A stretch of DNA of 64,000 nucleotides from positions 5,362,001 through 5,426,000 of the forward strand of contig NZ_CP022529.1 in the NCBI RefSeq assembly GCF_002237595.1, given 5' to 3'. The stretch is from Labrenzia sp. VG12. Lineage in GTDB: Bacteria; Pseudomonadota; Alphaproteobacteria; Rhizobiales; Stappiaceae. Shown here piece after piece: positions 53,712-61,765 of this stretch. Position 1 is the stretch's first letter. Each line of letters begins with the position of its first letter. Both the position numbers and the translations under genes were made by a program. Under the pieces are notes generated by a model. It was not told the DNA's origin, made no database searches, and saw nothing but the letters and a program-made list of their open reading frames with translations.

Positions 53712-53726
53712 TGTTGCAATGCAACA
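53712..53726. promoter_or_regulatory. Odd palindrome, GCAWTGC core (site 2)
   Basis: TGTTGCA-A-TGCAACA, perfect arms of 7 bp, 108 bp before the second phasin start. Candidate PhaR operator. Confidence 0.5.
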
Positions 53727-53834
53727 AGAGCTGCACTATGTAGGGGATGCGGATGACGACAGGGTCCGCCGGCAGACAGTTCGGCGGAGACAAAATTCAC
53801 CAGTGATCGCATCCGGCCTCAAGGAGATGAGATC

Positions 53835-54356
53835 ATGACTGACACCACCACTGCATCGGCCAAACCGGCCCCGAAATCCCGGACCACCAAAGCCAAAGCC
53901 GCTCCGGCAGCTGCTGGCGTTGCTTTCCCGGACTTTGAAGCATTTGCAATGCCGAACATGGAAGTTCCGGCTGTCTTCCGTGAAGCCACGGAAAAAGGCA
54001 TCGAGAACGCTCGTGAAGCCTACGCCAAGGTCAAGACCGCTGCTGAAGACGCGACCGACCTGATGGAAGACACCTTCGAAACGTCCCGCCAGGGCGTTGT
54101 CGAGTTCAACCACAAGGCTGTCGACGCTGCCAAGGCCAATGCTGACGCTGCTTTCACCTTCATCAAGGACATCATGTCCGTGAAGAGCCTGGCCGAAGCC
54201 ATCGAACTGCAGTCCACGTTCGCACGCAGCCAGTTCGACGCTCTCAGCACCCAGAGCAAGGAAATGCAGGAACTGGCCACCAAGCTGGGCACCGACGTTT
54301 CCGCTCCGGTCAAGGAAGCCATGGAAAAGTCCTTCAAGGACCTGAAGGTCAACTAA
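53835..54356 (+). CDS. Phasin (polyhydroxyalkanoate granule protein), second
   Basis: A 173-residue phasin. An Ala/Lys/Pro-rich N-terminus (residues 8-30) resembles tails that contact DNA or ribosomes. The phasin core (about 45-165) includes EKGIENAREAYAKVKTAAED and FNHKAVDAAKANADAAFTF. It has a perfect 12-bp terminator. Strong alignment with the first phasin is limited to the core helices, so the two are paralogues with different tails. Confidence 0.92.
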   Translation: MTDTTTASAKPAPKSRTTKAKAAPAAAGVAFPDFEAFAMPNMEVPAVFREATEKGIENAREAYAKVKTAAEDATDLMEDTFETSRQGVVEFNHKAVDAAKANADAAFTFIKDIMSVKSLAEAIELQSTFARSQFDALSTQSKEMQELATKLGTDVSAPVKEAMEKSFKDLKVN

Positions 54357-54392
54357 TCTGAGTTTCGCCGCACTTTTGCGGCAGACGGATTG

Positions 54393-54426
54393 AATGCCCG
54401 GGGCACGGCCCCGGGCATTTGCTTTT
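54393..54426 (+). terminator. Terminator of the second phasin gene
   Basis: Perfect 12-bp stem AATGCCCGGGGC/GCCCCGGGCATT with a 3-nt loop, followed by a T-rich tail. Confidence 0.85.
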
Positions 54427-54542
54427 CAACAGGCTGAATTTTCCGAAAATTCACGCTTGCCGGTTCCGCTAAATGGCGTTAGAAGACGCCCTTGCAAATG
54501 GCGCCCCGGACAGGTAATGTCCGCGCCACTTTGACGACCTTA

Positions 54543-54619
54543 GCAGACGTAGCTCAGTTGGTTAGAGCGTCGGATTGTGGCTCCGAAGGTCGGTGGTTCG
54601 AATCCACTCGTCTGTACCA
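54543..54619 (+). tRNA. tRNA-His (anticodon GTG)
   Basis: Cloverleaf of 77 nt including encoded CCA. The acceptor stem is GCAGACG/CGTCTGT, the anticodon loop TTGTGGC (anticodon at 54577-54579) and the T-loop TTCGAAT. There is no extra G at position -1 (an A is encoded) and position 73 is A. That combination is known from a clade of alphaproteobacteria whose histidyl-tRNA synthetase does not need G-1. Confidence 0.95.
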
Positions 54620-54731
54620 CTTCTCAAAATTTCACGTTGATAGGCAGTGATTGCTGCCGTGCGGAATTGTGTGCCTTAGGGGACTCAGGCTGAATGTTCC
54701 TGAACGTCGTTGAGCTTCAAAGGAGCACACA

Positions 54732-55220
54732 ATGTCCTATACTGATCGACCGGGTTTGGGGGCGCGTCTGGTACGTCTGCCGGGCCAGTTGCTCCTGGCG
54801 CTGGTCAATGCCACCGCTCTGTTGGTGATTGTTGCCTGCGTGCTGGTGATTGTCGTTCTCAACCGGGTCGATACCGCTGGCGAACGCATTGCCGGGACAG
54901 TGACCGACGCAGCGCTGGCGCGACTGGAGGTTTCGCCGGCTGAGTTCAAAACGCGCCTGGAAACGCTCGACAGCCGGATAACAGGCCTTTCGGAACAGTT
55001 GAAAAATCCGGATCTTTCCGACCACTGGGAAGTTAGCCAACAGCTGAAAGACCTGAACGGCAATCTGGCGCAGATCAGGCTGGCTGCCGAAGGTCTGAGT
55101 GCTGCCGGACCGGATGTCACAGCGACAGCATTCGAACAGGCCGGCAAGCTGCTGACCGGCAGCCTGTTCGCGCTGAGGGGCTGCGAGGTGCCGCAAACGG
55201 TCGACGGCCCGTCCGGCTGA
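54732..55220 (+). CDS. Hypothetical membrane protein
   Basis: A 162-residue protein I do not recognise. One transmembrane helix (about residues 20-42, ALVNATALLVIVACVLVIVVL) is followed by a predicted helical coil (residues 50-130) with heptad-like leucines. A Cys lies near the C-terminus. The ATG has AAGGAG about 7 nt upstream. It stands alone after tRNA-His; no function is proposed. Confidence 0.65.
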   Translation: MSYTDRPGLGARLVRLPGQLLLALVNATALLVIVACVLVIVVLNRVDTAGERIAGTVTDAALARLEVSPAEFKTRLETLDSRITGLSEQLKNPDLSDHWEVSQQLKDLNGNLAQIRLAAEGLSAAGPDVTATAFEQAGKLLTGSLFALRGCEVPQTVDGPSG

Positions 55221-55245
55221 CGGACCGCGGGACAACGCAAGCTCT

Positions 55246-55551
55246 CTACCCCTGAAAGACGTCCGCCCATTCGGGGTGTTTCTGAGACTGTGCCTTCACA
55301 TAAGGACAAAGCGGGATGATCCTGACCTGTTTCTTGCGCGCGTCCGCCACCAGTCTTTCCACCAGCGCCTTGCCGACGCCCATGCCGCGCATGCTGTCGG
55401 GAACGCCGGTGTGGTCGGCGATGATCAGATGATCGTTGACGACGGAGAAGGTCAGCTCCGCCGGGTCGCTCACTCCGTCCAGCCTGGCAACGTATCGGCC
55501 CTTGGCGCCGTCCTGTTCCAGGGTGATCGACGGGGACGGTGTATCGGACAT
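55246..55551 (-). CDS. Small GNAT-like acetyltransferase (YjdJ type)
   Basis: A 101-residue protein of the short GNAT class. The acetyl-CoA loop reads GMGVGKALVERLV (about residues 56-68) and the end KHPEWADVF is typical. Targets are unknown. It is alone in its orientation between the hypothetical gene and the repeat element. The ATG has a GGAAGA about 8 nt upstream. Confidence 0.8.
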   Translation of the reverse strand: MSDTPSPSITLEQDGAKGRYVARLDGVSDPAELTFSVVNDHLIIADHTGVPDSMRGMGVGKALVERLVADARKKQVRIIPLCPYVKAQSQKHPEWADVFQG

Positions 55552-55626
55552 GGGAAAGTCTTCCTGTCAATTGATGGGGGCAGGCCCTGGTGTTTTACGA
55601 GCAGGGGGCGGGCCCGGTTCAACTTC

Positions 55627-55732
55627 GTCATCCTGAGGAAGACCGTCAGGTCCGCCTCGAAGGATGGGCAGCAAACTGGAGAGCAAGTGTCCAACCCTTC
55701 GAGACGCCGCTGTCACGGCGCCTCAGGATGAC
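55627..55732. repeat. Palindromic intergenic repeat, GTCATCCTGAGG type
   Basis: A 106-bp element with ends GTCATCCTGAGG and CCTCAGGATGAC and internal CTCGAAGG/CCTTCGAG arms. It folds on itself. It is a different subtype from the elements near 5.4-5.8 kb, and a half copy lies at 61582. Confidence 0.75.
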
Positions 55733-55780
55733 GTCGATGAGGAAGCCGGGTACCTGGTTTTCCAGGCGCCAGCATTTTTC

Positions 55781-56485
55781 CTAGGCTTCCAGGTCGAACA
55801 GCAGGAATTCCGCGTTTTCCTGGGCGGTGAGCGAGATGGCGCCGGCGTCCAGCAGGCCAAGCCCGTCCCCGGCAGAAAGCTGCTGGTTGTTGACGCTGAG
55901 CTTGCCTTTCACGATCTGCAGCCAGACCTTGCGACCGGGTCTGATGTCATAGGCAAGGCTCTTGTCGGCGCCGAGCAGCGAGGCATAGAGATCGACATCC
56001 TGATGGATGACCACCGAGCCGTCGCGGCCATCGCGTGAACCGATCAGGCGCAGGGTGTTCTGCCGCTCGTCCTCGGCAAACGCCTTTTGCTCGTAGCTCG
56101 GCTGAAGCCCGTCCTGCTCCGGTACGATCCAGATCTGCAGGAAGTGGACCGGCTCCGTGTCGGAGTGGTTGTACTCGCTGTGGCGGACACCGGTGCCGGC
56201 ACTCATGCGCTGCAATTCACCCGGGCGGATCACCGAGCCGGTTCCGATGGAATCCTTGTGCTCCAGCCCGCCGGAGACAACATAGGAGATGATCTCCATG
56301 TTCTGGTGCGGGTGGGTCGGGAAACCGGCACTCGGCGCGACCCGGTCTTCGTTGATGACGCGCAGGGCACCGAAGCCGATGTAGTTCGGGTCGAAATAGG
56401 AGCCGAAGGAGAAGGTGTGCTTGCTTTTCAGCCAGCCAAAATCGGCATCGCCGCGAGCTTCGGAGGGACGCAGTATCTGGTTCAT
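55781..56485 (-). CDS. Pirin family protein (YhaK/quercetinase-like)
   Basis: A 234-residue bicupin. The metal ligands His-x-His (THPHQNMEI, about residue 60) and His-x-x-x-Glu equivalent (RHSEYNH, about 105) are intact, as in YhaK-type pirins, which bind iron and may oxidise flavonols or sense redox state. The opening RGDADFGWLKSKHTFSFG is characteristic. No pathway neighbour is visible. Confidence 0.88.
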   Translation of the reverse strand: MNQILRPSEARGDADFGWLKSKHTFSFGSYFDPNYIGFGALRVINEDRVAPSAGFPTHPHQNMEIISYVVSGGLEHKDSIGTGSVIRPGELQRMSAGTGVRHSEYNHSDTEPVHFLQIWIVPEQDGLQPSYEQKAFAEDERQNTLRLIGSRDGRDGSVVIHQDVDLYASLLGADKSLAYDIRPGRKVWLQIVKGKLSVNNQQLSAGDGLGLLDAGAISLTAQENAEFLLFDLEA

Positions 56486-56612
56486 GATTCAATCCTTTCC
56501 CAATTCGATGGCACGGAGACGTCCATGCGCTGTTGGGCCTAAGATTGGCGCTGCTAGTTCGATTTACAATTCCGTCAAATTTTGACGATTAGTCATCGAT
56601 TTTTGAACAATC

Positions 56613-57179
56613 CTATTGAACAGACCTGGGGGCCACCGCCGTAAGCCTGTTCCGCTCGGCAATCTGGCGCGCGGTTTTGCCATTGGCTGTCACGGCGTTC
56701 CCGGCAGGATCAAACGCGACCTTGAACGTGAAGGCGTCCGGCGACGGGCCTTCGTCGCCAAGAAGTTCAAAGCGGTCAACGGCTTCGTCCCAGTCCGGCT
56801 GGTGATTTTCCGGCACCCACCACAGGACATAGGCCGGATAATCCGTGTGGTCCTGCATGAAGTCGGGCCCCTTTTTCAGGATCTCGGCATGTGGTCCCCG
56901 GTAGATAGCGGCCAGGGCCGTTTCAAGGTCTTGCCAGAGAGAGATGATTGAGGGCGCCCAGCCGTCACCATTGTCCTGCCAGTATTTCGGATAGACCTGC
57001 TCGCCCCAGCTGTCCGGTCCGGGTTCGTCCTCGTAGCCGGACCGCGCAATGAAACCTTCTGAGCGTTCCATCGCCGCCCAGACACCCGGCTCCGACGTGT
57101 GAAAGATCTCGACATCGGGATGGTCCGCACGGGTGCGGAACTGTCCGAACACGTAAATCGCAAGCCAGTGGCCGCTCAT
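56613..57179 (-). CDS. DUF3291-like conserved hypothetical protein
   Basis: A 188-residue protein resembling DUF3291. Features are an N-terminal WLAIYVFGQFRTRADHPDV, a GFIARSGYEDEPGPDSWGEQVYP stretch (about residues 43-63) and LWWVPENHQPDW. The DUF3291 fold is dimeric ferredoxin-like, akin to antibiotic-biosynthesis monooxygenases; no activity is established. Divergent from the TauE gene. Confidence 0.65.
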   Translation of the reverse strand: MSGHWLAIYVFGQFRTRADHPDVEIFHTSEPGVWAAMERSEGFIARSGYEDEPGPDSWGEQVYPKYWQDNGDGWAPSIISLWQDLETALAAIYRGPHAEILKKGPDFMQDHTDYPAYVLWWVPENHQPDWDEAVDRFELLGDEGPSPDAFTFKVAFDPAGNAVTANGKTARQIAERNRLTAVAPRSVQ

Positions 57180-57352
57180 TCTCGCTCCCCTCCCAGAAAC
57201 GTCAGCAAAACTGTGTCGGTATTTGCCGCCGAGTTCAAGATGAAGGCCAGGGAGAAAACAGATTGTCCGACAAGCCGGCTGGCATTTTTCCCCAGCCTGG
57301 TCTAAGCGCAGGGAACACCGCCGCCAAGCGCGGCACGATTGAGGAGACGCGC

Positions 57353-58180
57353 GTGGAAGATCTCAGCCTTTTCTCCCTCGGCCTTCTGGCGGCAGCCTTG
57401 CTGGCAACCGGCGTGGTGGCGGGGATTATTGCCGGCCTGCTCGGCGTTGGCGGCGGCATCGTCATCGTGCCGGTGCTCTATTACATGTTCACCGCGCTGA
57501 AGATCGATCCGGCCGTCCTGATGCATGTGGCTGTCGGAACGTCGCTGGCAACGATCCTGGCAACCGGAACCTCGTCCGCTCGCTCGCACTACAAGCGCGG
57601 CAGTGTCGACATGGATCTGCTCAAACGCTGGTGGTGGGCGATTGCCATTGGCGTGATTGCCGGTGCGACCCTTGCCGGCAACATCTCCGGTGGTGCGCTG
57701 ACGCTTGTCTTCGGTGTGGTGGCGCTGGCAGTCGCGGCCAACATGCTGTTCCGGAGGGACGGGTCGCATCTGGCTGAAAAGCTGCCCGGCTCGCCCGTGA
57801 AGGAAGTGCTCGGCTTCCTGATTGGCGGCATTTCCGTGATGATGGGCATTGGCGGGGGCACGCTCGGCGTGCCGACGCTGACCCTGTTCAACTATCCGAT
57901 CCGCAAGGCCGTTGGCACGGCCGCCGCGATCGGCCTGATCATCGCCGTTCCGGGCACGCTGATGTCGATCTGGTTCGGGCTCGGTGCCGAAGGTCTGCCA
58001 CCCCTGTCCCTCGGCTATGTCAACATCATCGGCTTTCTGCTGATCATCCCGGCCTCGACCCTGGCAGCGCCGCTTGGCGCGAAAATTGCCCATACGATCG
58101 ATCCGTCCAAGCTGAAACTGGTGTTTGCGCTGTTCCTCGGCTTTACCGGTCTGCGCATGATCTACGGTGTGCTGGTCTGA
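57353..58180 (+). CDS. TauE/SafE-family membrane transporter
   Basis: A 275-residue permease with about eight helices and the repeated glycine-rich GLLGVGGGIVIVPVL and GIGGGTLGVPTLTLF loops of the TauE/SafE family. Members export sulfite or organosulfur compounds. The start at GTG 57353 is preferred: GAGGAG lies 6 nt upstream and the length is usual. A TTG at 57263 would add 30 residues. The substrate is not known from the sequence. Confidence 0.86.
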   Translation: MEDLSLFSLGLLAAALLATGVVAGIIAGLLGVGGGIVIVPVLYYMFTALKIDPAVLMHVAVGTSLATILATGTSSARSHYKRGSVDMDLLKRWWWAIAIGVIAGATLAGNISGGALTLVFGVVALAVAANMLFRRDGSHLAEKLPGSPVKEVLGFLIGGISVMMGIGGGTLGVPTLTLFNYPIRKAVGTAAAIGLIIAVPGTLMSIWFGLGAEGLPPLSLGYVNIIGFLLIIPASTLAAPLGAKIAHTIDPSKLKLVFALFLGFTGLRMIYGVLV

Positions 58181-58321
58181 GAGTTCCGGAAGGTTGTGTG
58201 ACGGGAACAGCGTCGCTGATAGGTGGATCAAAAGGTTTTATTGGTGCCGGGCCGATCAATCAGCGATACTCGCCGTTCTTGACAAGGTGCCCATGAAGGC
58301 ACCCGAAACCCTTGGAATGAA

Positions 58322-59023
58322 ATGCTGAAGAAGAATGTCACCATCAGCCTTGAGGGCTGTGTGCGGGGGGCTGCGCTGTGCTTTCCGGCGGCTCCCGGGA
58401 TCATCGCGCTCAGCGTGGTGTTCGGCACGGTTGCCGCACAGAAGGGCCTGACCTTTCTGGAAACGATCATGATCAATTCGCTGGTCTTTGCCGGCGCCAG
58501 CCAGTTCGTGGCCATGGAAGTCTATGGCAGCCCGCTGACCTGGGGGCTGGTGATCGCCATGATCGGCGTGACCGCCGCGGTCAACATGCGCATGCTTCTC
58601 ATCGGCGCGAGCCTTCGGCCCTGGCTCGGTCAGGTGCCGGCCTGGCAGACCTATCCGGCGCTGTTCTTCCTCACCGATCTCAACTGGCTGCTGGCAATCT
58701 CCGAATATGAAAAAGGCACGCGCGACTGGGGTGTCTATCTTGGCGGTGGCCTGTTCTGCTGGTCGATCTGGTCGCTGTCGGTGGTGCCCGGTTACTTCGC
58801 CGGCAGCCTGATTTCCGATCCGAAGGCTTTCGGCCTCGATGTGGTTCTGCCCGCGTTCTTCGCGGCGCTCCTGGTGCCGCTCTGGAAGGGAAAACGCCAG
58901 ACCTACAGCTGGATGGTAGCTGGTGGTGTCGCCTGCCTGACCTGGTATCTGGTGGGGGGTTACTGGAGCATTTTCACTGGTGCCGTTGCCGGTGCAGTTG
59001 CAGGAGCTTATCTGGATGACTGA
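58322..59023 (+). CDS. azlC: Branched-chain amino acid exporter subunit AzlC
   Basis: A 233-residue membrane protein with five or more helices and the AzlC signature AAPGIIALSVVFGTVAA (about residues 22-38) and VFAGASQFVAMEVYG (about 53-67). With AzlD it exports branched-chain amino acids or analogues. The ATG at 58322 follows a weak site. Its stop overlaps the azlD start. Confidence 0.9.
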   Translation: MLKKNVTISLEGCVRGAALCFPAAPGIIALSVVFGTVAAQKGLTFLETIMINSLVFAGASQFVAMEVYGSPLTWGLVIAMIGVTAAVNMRMLLIGASLRPWLGQVPAWQTYPALFFLTDLNWLLAISEYEKGTRDWGVYLGGGLFCWSIWSLSVVPGYFAGSLISDPKAFGLDVVLPAFFAALLVPLWKGKRQTYSWMVAGGVACLTWYLVGGYWSIFTGAVAGAVAGAYLDD

Positions 59024-59336
59024 GGGGCTCTTCACTGCCGATGCAATGTTCGTGACCGCCGTATTCGGCATGGTCGCCGTCACCTATGCGCTCCGCGCGG
59101 GCGGCTACTGGGTCATGGGGCGCCTGCCGATCACCCCCCGTGTGCGGCGCGGACTTGAGGCATTGCCGGGCGCAATCATCGTCTCCACCATCCTGCCGAT
59201 CGTCTTGCAGGGGGGGCTGGCCGTGGTGTTGTGCCTGGTGGTGGCAATTGCCGCTCAGGTCCGGCTCCGCAAGGAATATGTCGCCGTATTCTGCGCGGTC
59301 GTGGCGGCCGCCGCCCTGCGGGCCGCAGGGCTATAG
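59016..59336 (+). CDS. azlD: Branched-chain amino acid exporter subunit AzlD
   Basis: A 106-residue partner of AzlC with three or four helices; the core YALRAGGYWVMG and LEALPGAIIVSTILPIVL is family-typical. The ATG at 59016 overlaps the azlC stop by 8 bp with GGAG 9 nt upstream. It is tail-to-tail with the APH-like gene, overlapping by 6 bp. Confidence 0.9.
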   Translation: MTEGLFTADAMFVTAVFGMVAVTYALRAGGYWVMGRLPITPRVRRGLEALPGAIIVSTILPIVLQGGLAVVLCLVVAIAAQVRLRKEYVAVFCAVVAAAALRAAGL

Positions 59337-60878
59337 GGACAAGCTGCCGCGTGCGCGCGCGTGCGTGGTGGCCCTGTCGGAACTGGCGTCGATTTCTGTC
59401 CATCTCATCCTGCCGGTCTCGTACCCCAGCTGGATGTCGACCACCTCTTCGGTAGCATCGGACGCATCGTCGGTACGGGCGGCGATCCGCGCCTTCAGCA
59501 CCTTGGCCGGCGCGGAGAGCCACAGCCCGGTAAACCCGGCCTCGACCCTTGCGGCTACCTTCGCGATATGATCTCGCTCGGTTTCAGCGGCAAAAACAGC
59601 ATCGAAAATGGCGGAATGACCGGCGGCCAGAACGGCCTGCACGGCATCGTCCAGAGCCTGATAGACACGTTGCGACGCCTCCAGCGTGTAAGCCTCGGGC
59701 GGAGCCTGTTCCGTCTCTGAAATGTTGAGAAGACGCTTGCGCATGACATCGGTCCGCAGGACGCGGGCGCCGGGTGCCCGGCCGATCTCTGGCGCCAGCG
59801 CATAGGCAAGTGTCGTCTTGCCGGTGCCGGAAAGACCGCCGATTGCCAGCAGCTGCGGTTGGGAAGGCTCCAGAAATGCAAGTGCATAGCGGAAATAGGC
59901 CTTGGCCTGGTCCTGCTGTGCCTGTTTCTGCTGCGGGTCGGATTGCGCAAGGGCGGCGCTGGCCGCGATCTTGGAGCGGATCGCCGCGCGCATCATCATG
60001 TAGAAGGGCAGGGCAGCCAGGCCCTCCGGGTGCGTATCGAGCCGGGTCTTGTCCAGGTAACGGTTGAACACACGGTTGGCAGACCCGGGTTGGCCGCGTT
60101 CCCAGAGGTCCATTAGCAGGAAGGCAAGATCGTAAAGCACATCGCCCGTGGCGATGGCATCTGAAAACTCGACCGCGTCAAAGAGAACGGGCGCCCCTTC
60201 GATCAGGACGATGTTGCGCAGATGGGCATCACCGTGACAGCGGCGGACGAGGCCCTGCTCGCCCCGCCGCAGAATAAGTTCGTGGATCGATGACAATACG
60301 CGTCGCGACTGCTCGCTCAGGTGGCGCACGTCTTCGGCGGGAAACAGCTCGGGATGTTCGTGGAAGGCGGCTTCGTTCTGGTCGACATAGCTGGCCAATT
60401 CACTGTAGAAACCCGCGCCGTCCCGCAAAGGGGCTGCGTGATGGGCCGCCACCATCATGTCGGCGAGCTCGTCCGACAGGGTGTCCTGGAAAGGTCCCTT
60501 CGACGCCAGGACGTCGAGTTCGTTCCGCCGTTCGAAACGGTTCATCTCCACCACCCACTCGATCGGTTCGCCGGTCCCGCCTAGTGAAAGCGACCCGTCG
60601 CCTTCGCGCGTGACCGGCAGGGCCTGACGGTAGATCCGGGGCGCATTGGGCTTGTTGCAGGTGATTTCCGCCTTGCAGGCGTCTTCTCTCAGGGCAAGCG
60701 TCGAATAATCGAGAAACGGAAAACGGATCGCCCGCTTGACCTTGTAGGCCCTGAAACCGACCAGAAAAACGATGTTGGCGTGGGTATCGATCCGCTTGAT
60801 GTCGGGACGCTCCGGATCATCGGACGGCAAGCTGTTGAGAAACGCGAGTGCTTCGTCCTGGGAATGCGCCTGATCCAT
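59331..60878 (-). CDS. Fused APH-like kinase and P-loop ATPase
   Basis: A 515-residue two-domain protein. Residues about 15-320 are an aminoglycoside-phosphotransferase-like kinase with HGDAHLRNIVL (catalytic) and a downstream FDAVEFSD metal site. Residues about 335-510 are a P-loop kinase-like domain (GLSGTGKTTLAYALA) with a DVMRKRL motif. Such fusions are widespread in proteobacteria but their substrates are unknown. The start at 60878 has AGGA about 7 nt upstream; the longer frame to 61070 has no site and unlike composition. Confidence 0.87.
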   Translation of the reverse strand: MDQAHSQDEALAFLNSLPSDDPERPDIKRIDTHANIVFLVGFRAYKVKRAIRFPFLDYSTLALREDACKAEITCNKPNAPRIYRQALPVTREGDGSLSLGGTGEPIEWVVEMNRFERRNELDVLASKGPFQDTLSDELADMMVAAHHAAPLRDGAGFYSELASYVDQNEAAFHEHPELFPAEDVRHLSEQSRRVLSSIHELILRRGEQGLVRRCHGDAHLRNIVLIEGAPVLFDAVEFSDAIATGDVLYDLAFLLMDLWERGQPGSANRVFNRYLDKTRLDTHPEGLAALPFYMMMRAAIRSKIAASAALAQSDPQQKQAQQDQAKAYFRYALAFLEPSQPQLLAIGGLSGTGKTTLAYALAPEIGRAPGARVLRTDVMRKRLLNISETEQAPPEAYTLEASQRVYQALDDAVQAVLAAGHSAIFDAVFAAETERDHIAKVAARVEAGFTGLWLSAPAKVLKARIAARTDDASDATEEVVDIQLGYETGRMRWTEIDASSDRATTHARARGSLSL

Positions 60879-61017
60879 GTTCCGTCCTTTTCCTGCCGCC
60901 TCGCCAACATGCCGCATGGACCCTGCCAACTGTTTGATCCTGCTCAATGTGCAACAACGCGGGTGTGACACATATTTGGTCTCAAAGCCAAACGGGAAAA
61001 TGACAAAGGAGGGCTTT

Positions 61018-61398
61018 ATGAGCGACCATCCGGGTTTGAAGAAGATCAGGCTGAACCTGGCCAGGACCAAGGACTATCCGCAAGGCTCGGCCCGCCACGG
61101 TTATGAGTTTACCGCGCCGCTGGACGAGACAGGCCATATCGACGCGGGGCTCTGGAAAAAGGAGCGCGATCATTGTCGCGTCCGTCGTTTCTGGGGCGAT
61201 GAAGTCGAGGAAATCGGTCACCTGATTCACCGGCCGGGCGGTTCCTGGGCCTTCCACTATGACATTGACGGCGATGACGACGACGAGGCGGGCTACCGCT
61301 TCGGCACGCACGCCTTCAATCCGGGGGAGTATGTCTCCATCAAGGACGAAGACGGCGACCTGCACACGTTTCAGGTTGTGACGGTCCAGTCCATCTGA
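61018..61398 (+). CDS. Conserved hypothetical protein
   Basis: A 126-residue protein I do not recognise. It has conserved-looking blocks RHGYEFTAPLDETGHID, DHCRVRRFWGDE and HYDIDGDDDDEAGYRFGTHAF (acidic, about residues 80-98), and a short beta-rich end. AAGGAGG lies 5 nt before ATG 61018. Probably cytosolic; a stand-alone gene with its own terminator. Confidence 0.7.
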   Translation: MSDHPGLKKIRLNLARTKDYPQGSARHGYEFTAPLDETGHIDAGLWKKERDHCRVRRFWGDEVEEIGHLIHRPGGSWAFHYDIDGDDDDEAGYRFGTHAFNPGEYVSIKDEDGDLHTFQVVTVQSI

Positions 61399-61428
61399 CG
61401 ACCGTCAGACACTTTTTTCCAGAGGATT

Positions 61429-61459
61429 GGGCACCGGGAAACCGGTGCCCTTTCTTTTT
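61429..61459 (+). terminator. Rho-independent terminator
   Basis: Stem GGGCACCGG/CCGGTGCCC with a GAAA loop, followed by TTTCTTTTT. Confidence 0.9.
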
Positions 61460-61765
61460 GCAGAGGAGTGCTTTGCCGCGGAAAGACGAGGGCAGTTGAT
61501 AGCCCCTTCAAGACACATCTTCGTGGCCCGTTTTGGATGAAGCTGAAGCAATGGTCGACGCCAGGCCTTTCCAGACACACAGTCTCATCCTGAGGAGCCC
61601 GGCAGCGCCGGGCGTCTCGAAGGATAGGCCACGCCCTCCAGAGAAATCAGCTCTTCCTTCCATTCTGGAATGATCTCATTGCCAATTAATCTGATTTTGG
61701 CCTCTGACAGGCCCATCTTTCATACGCTATAGAATGATCAGGTATGATTGAGCGGGAATTTGACC
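61460..61765. other. Intergenic stretch with partial repeat
   Basis: About 306 bp. It holds a half-length repeat (61582-61628) and an AT-rich segment near 61670-61745 likely to carry the promoter of the ThDP enzyme. Confidence 0.45.
61582..61628. repeat. Half-length copy of the GTCATCCTGAGG-type repeat
   Basis: CATCCTGAGG, then a CCCGGC/GCCGGG hairpin, then GTCTCGAAGGAT. These blocks match one arm of the 106-bp element at 55627-55732; the other arm is missing. Confidence 0.6.

Larger units (their letters stand above)
53462..53834. other. 373-bp region between the phasin genes
   Basis: Holds the first phasin's terminator and two 15-bp odd palindromes with a shared GCAWTGC core. The stretch from 53530 to 53700 shows nothing recognised. 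Confidence 0.5.

Noticed and set aside
60879..61070. N-terminal extension of the APH/P-loop fusion
   Set aside because: The extra 64 residues have unlike composition and no start signal; AGGA before 60878 supports the shorter form.
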